Assembly: GCA_016808115.1 (NCBI GenBank)
Contig: JAEQBH010002441.1
Coordinates: 310,001 to 374,000, forward strand
DNA from: Tetrastigma voinierianum
Taxonomy: Eukaryota > Streptophyta > Magnoliopsida > Vitales > Vitaceae
Reading direction: 5' to 3'
Length of the DNA stretch: 64,000 nucleotides
Positions 60,090 to 64,000 of this stretch are shown here, in pieces. Position numbers and translations under genes: made by a program. The notes below the pieces were generated by a model. That model made no database searches, was not told the DNA's origin, and saw nothing but the letters and a program-made list of their open reading frames with translations. Position 1 is the first letter of the stretch. Each line of letters begins with the position of its first letter.

Positions 60090-62352
60090 TGTAAAACCCT
60101 AGAATATCCAAATTTTATGAAGAATGGTAAAACAGTAATTTCAGTCAAAAATCCAGAATTTTTATAGATCTTGGATGACAAAACAGTCTTCACCATTGAA
60201 ATTGTCTCACGAAATCTAGCTACCACGTCGAATTTAATTCAATTCGAGATAGTTAGATTTCACGTTTTTTAAGTCTGTAGAGGCGATACGGGACACTTGG
60301 CACGTGATGAAATGGCTCACGGTGTGTCATGTGTCAAGTGGGAGCTAATTCGAACAAGAGACTCCGAGTGGGGCTGAGGAACGTGTGGCGACACATGATT
60401 GGATAAGAATCCAAGTTGATCGATAAGGTGATAAGGGTAATCAGGAGAGCCACTCGAGTAGCATGTGGAAAGTGAAAGGATATCTCCGCCCGGCTGGCTT
60501 GACCCGGCCGGTTGGGGAGGAAAGAAAGAAAGAAAGAGAGAGAAAGAAAGAGCTTTTTAGAGAGAGAAACTCTACCTTCTCTCTAGATTTCCCAGCGATC
60601 GGACCGGCGGTTTACGGTGGAGCAAGAGGGAAAGTTCATTGTCGTGGAAAGAGCTTCACATAGAGATCAGAATCGAGGAGTTTTGACAAACTCCAAGAGG
60701 TAGGGGTTTTTCTCATACTTGGTTTAGTATTTGGCTAAGAGCCATTCAAATGGTTGTGGTATTTAGGTACGGGAATGGCCAGGTGCATTTCGATCCCAGA
60801 TATGGGATCGAGTGTTAGGGATTTGGTATTTCGAATGATCCAATTTGGATTGTTGCAGGCGGTCAAGATGGTGCAGACCATTGAATCAGCCCATATTTGT
60901 TGTTTGTGTTATTGCTAAAGTTGATCTTGCAGTGGTAAGGTGGTTGTGAAATATGTTAGTATATGCATAGCGCTGACATATTAACATGAATTGGTATGGA
61001 AATGGCATATTGCATTTCCTTCTGCGAGGACACCATAAGGCGATGGCGTGAGGTGCATGACATGATTTCGGAGGGTTGACCAACAATTATTTATTGGAGT
61101 ATGTCCACTATCATATATCGGAGGGTTGTCCACATAATTATTTATTGGAGTATGCCCATAAATATATATTGAAGGGTTGTCCACAAACAAACAAATATCT
61201 TTGTTTTGAAAATGATTTATCATACATGGCAAGTTGCTTATGTGAGGAAGTCGGTGAGGACTCGAGGCATGGGGCATTGCATGTAGACATTCAAGTAGGA
61301 GTATGCATAATTTTACTTGGATGTATGTGGTTGTCATTGCATGAGCACTTAGGTGGGGAGTAACCTATGTAGGAAAATTCAACTACTGGGCATTGCTCAC
61401 CACATGCATTGGAAAACAATTTTAGGTACGGGAGGTGCATCGAGGCGTAGGCTCATCAGGAGCCTTAGTGGCGGAGTAAAGGCCAAATTATGGAGCCTTG
61501 TTTTTTGTATTGTATAAATTAAGGTGAAAACCCTTTTTTTGTAATTGTAATTAAAACGAAAGTTGTAATTAAACTCGTTTTTGTATGATAATTACATTTT
61601 GGCGAGTTCTCCAAGTTCCAATGGCCTTTATAGTAAGGCAAATTTATGGGATTTTATAATATGCTAAAATATGTGCAGGGGGTGAAATGGAGGAAGCTAT
61701 TGCCCATTCAGTGTGGTGTCGCGACACTACAATGGTGTCGCGATAATAGGGGCCACGGCATCCACGCTGCGAGTCCTTTGTCTTGAATCGGGCGAGTGCG
61801 GCATGCGGGTGAGCTGGGAAGGCTGTCTATGAGCCTCCTTGGGAACTCTGTCATGACGGAGAATTCCTTGTCCTGCGAGAAAAGGCTAATACATTAATGC
61901 GATGGGGTTTTGATCTTCGCTGACAAGGTTTTGGGTAGTTAAGTCTTGTATGTGTCGCGACATAGATTTTTGTGTCGCGACAGTGGCACTCTATTGTGAA
62001 ACTAGAGTTTGTCGCGACAGGGTTTGGCTTATTGGTGTCGTGACACATTCTTGGTGTCGCGACACATTCTTAATGTCGCGACAGGACTAGATTTGTGGGT
62101 GGTGTCGCGACAAACGCGCTCCTCACCAGTAGCGATAGAGCTAGCGTAACATCTTGACGATGGCGCGACGCCAGGGCGCTGGTGCGAGTGCGACTAAGCG
62201 TATTGCGTGCGATATGCGGCGCGTGTGTACCTGAGACCTATGATTGTGCCTTCATGCAGGGTCACTTTGTTCATGGACAACGTACCTGAGAGCAACTTTG
62301 TTTATGGACATTGTTTCAAAAAAAAAAAACCCTAGGGGTTTAGGGCATCACA
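60090..62352 (+). mobile_element. Family-A solo LTR splitting the RT of B2
   Basis: Begins TGTAAAACCCTAG, ends GGGCATCACA, and is flanked by the perfect 5-bp duplication AATGG. Joining the flanks restores the RT reading seen in B1 near 5460-5475 (GGCAATGGGTACCTG). At 2263 bp, with no genes or primer site inside, it is a solo LTR in plus orientation, opposite to B2. Confidence 0.93.
61715..62115. repeat. GTCGCGAC palindrome cluster in the B2 solo LTR
   Basis: Seven exact GTCGCGAC copies start at 61718, 61954, 61974, 62011, 62056, 62075 and 62104, mostly set as GTGTCGCGACA. It is close to the LTR 3' end, as in the copy at 6990-9735 (mirror orientation). Confidence 0.88.
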
Positions 62353-63330
62353 AATGGGTACCTGTTTTTCACTGTCACCTTATTGATTTATCAATAATCA
62401 ATGCACATTCCTAGTGTCATCTTTCTTTTTCATGAATAAAACAGGTGTACCCCAGGGAGAAACATTAGGTCGGATAGATCCTTTATCCATAAGCTCTTGT
62501 AATTGACTCTTTAACTCTTTCAACTCCATTGGAGCCATCCTGTATAGTGCCCTAGACATAGGGGTTGTTCCTGGTACAATCTCTATGGATAAGTCCACCT
62601 CCCTCTCAAGGGGAATACCTCATAACTCTTTAAGGAATACATCTGGAAATTCTCTTACCACTAGAATCTTTTCCACATCAACTTGACCACTCTTAGAGTC
62701 AAGTATCATGACCAAGAATGTCTCACAGCCTTTCCTCATAAGTCTCCTAGCATGCATAGCAGAGATCACATTGGACATTGCGCCTGATCTAATGCCTTGT
62801 ACTATCACCTCAGACTGGTCAGAGCATCTCAACATTATTGTCTTTTGACCAAAATCAACGATGGCTTGGTGTTTAGACAACCAATCCATTCCCAAAATCA
62901 AATCAAACTCTCGGAATGGTAAGGTTATCAAATTAGCGAGAAACTCTCTTGCTTAGATAACAATGAGGCAATTTCTGTAAACCTTATTCAAGCTAACACT
63001 GTGCCCCAATGGACTGGTCACATGCATGTCATATGCTAACTATTCCACTGTTGGTATCTTATCAAATACATGTTTAATGTATACATACGAATGAGTGGAT
63101 CTAGGATCAATCAATGCATTCATATCAATATCATAAAGAGAGAATATACCAGCTATTACCTCAGGAGCATCCTGATCCTCATGAGCCTTTATAGCATATG
63201 CTCATGCTAATGTTGTTGGTATAAGACTATCCACTGTCTCAAAGATTATGCCTCCTCGTCCTCTATGCTGAATCGGGCCACCTCAACCCCTACCTCGATC
63301 TCTCGTCGAAGGTAGTGTAACTGATTTTCC
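62353..63330 (-). pseudogene. Protease and N-terminal RT of gypsy element B2
   Basis: Continues B2 pol on the right of the solo LTR. 62598-62398 reads SIEIVPGTTPMSRALYRMAP and KGSIRPNVSPWGTPVLFMKK, the RT entry segment. 62931-62620 reads LILGMDWLSKHQAIVDF and FLVMILDSKSG, the end of protease and linker. The likely protease active-site region at about 63115-63085 reads LIDPRSTHSYV, with Arg where this family usually has Gly (DxGSTHS). Frame breaks lie near 62950 and 63050-63200. Confidence 0.82.
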
Positions 63331-63369
63331 TCTACCACTTTCTTATAGACTTCTATTATCCTCTCACTC

Positions 63370-64000
63370 TCTAGGACACTATGCTATCAAATGATCAGTT
63401 CTTCCACACCGGAAACACCCTCCTGTCAATAACTTGTAAACACCCAAGTGCCTTCTATGGCAATGAGGGCACTTTGGGATTTCTCCTTGTCAAACTGAAG
63501 CACCTCTACCAAAACTAAGTGCTACATTGGACCCTTATCTTCTACCTCTCGTAGCTGACTTGTATTCTGATTGAGCTAGAGACTCCCTAGCTATTTTTCA
63601 TGAGGAGGACGAAGGTCCTCTAGAAAACTTCTTCTGAGATCTTTCTTTGTTGCTCGTTTCAAGTATCTTTACTTTCATTGCAGCTTGAACCAACTGATAG
63701 AAATTCACCTGTTGGAGAGAAGTCATAGGTGCCAAATATCTCTTGATGGAATCATGTAGTCCATCCTAAAATTGCCTACACCGAAATGCCTCGGTGAGGA
63801 CCAATCCCGATGCATACTTGCTGAGATGACTGAATTCTTTCTCATATTCAGCCACCGATAAGTTCCTTTGCTTCAAATTCAGGAACTGTTTCCACTTGGA
63901 CTCCCTATAAATCTCGGTAACGTACTTTGCCCTGAAATCTTGGATAAAGAACTCCCAAATCATGGGATTTGGAATCCTTGGACTTCTCAACACTAGCTTC
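63370..64000 (-). pseudogene. gag of gypsy element B2, runs off the right edge
   Basis: The zinc knuckle near 63410 reads CFRCGRTDHLIA, then a stop, then CP. The His lost in B1 is present here, but a TAG interrupts the motif. 63993-63766 gives FRAKYVTEIYRESKWKQFLN and NLSVAEYEKEFSHLSKYA, the conserved end of the chromovirus capsid domain. The rest of gag and the 5' LTR lie beyond the window. Confidence 0.85.

Overview
The window is plant nuclear DNA, most likely from a dicot with a repeat-rich genome. The signs are introns with GT/AG borders in an annexin gene and a flavin monooxygenase remnant, Ty3/gypsy chromovirus and Ty1/copia elements primed by initiator tRNA-Met, a Mutator-like element (MULE) with a plant-mobile-domain gene, an hAT element, tRNA-derived SINE pieces and long (TA)n tracts. 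There is no operon structure and no prokaryotic feature. I cannot name the species.

Layout. 1-12322 is a nest on the minus strand: a Tekay/Del-like gypsy element (called B1) whose 3' LTR is split by another LTR element (family A, running off the left edge) and whose gag is split by a family-A solo LTR (6990-9735). 12323-12895 is an anonymous segment (X) that recurs at the right. 12896-14612 is AT-rich DNA with an inverted-repeat family. 14618-21423 is a plus-strand copia element (TSD TTTAT). 22.6-25.2 kb holds the only near-complete host gene, a six-exon annexin carrying two small frame breaks. 25.85-26.71 kb is the 3' end of a flavin-containing monooxygenase gene on the minus strand, tail to tail with the annexin. 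27763-29440 is a non-autonomous hAT element (TSD GCCAAGAG) with a GC-rich cargo. 30433-32370 is a family-A solo LTR inside (TA)n. 32.5-36.2 kb is AT-rich intergenic DNA with SINE pieces and a roughly 1-kb-period duplication.

36190-54807 is one 18.6-kb MULE with long terminal inverted repeats and a perfect 9-bp target duplication (GATATATTC). It contains a decayed mudrA-type transposase (37.8-40.35 kb), a nested minus-strand copia element (40978-47640, TSD TAATC), a stretch that looks like captured host exons (48.1-49.8 kb), and a decayed plant-mobile-domain (PMD) gene on the minus strand (50.0-52.6 kb). The second X copy at 12.32 kb preserves the empty target site. 54817-55381 is the rest of X. 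55382-64000 is a second minus-strand gypsy element of family B (B2), whose reverse transcriptase is split by another family-A solo LTR (60090-62352, perfect TSD AATGG) and which runs off the right edge.

Nearly every mobile-element gene is broken by stops and small indels, so no element here is likely to be autonomous. All boundaries and TSDs were read by eye.
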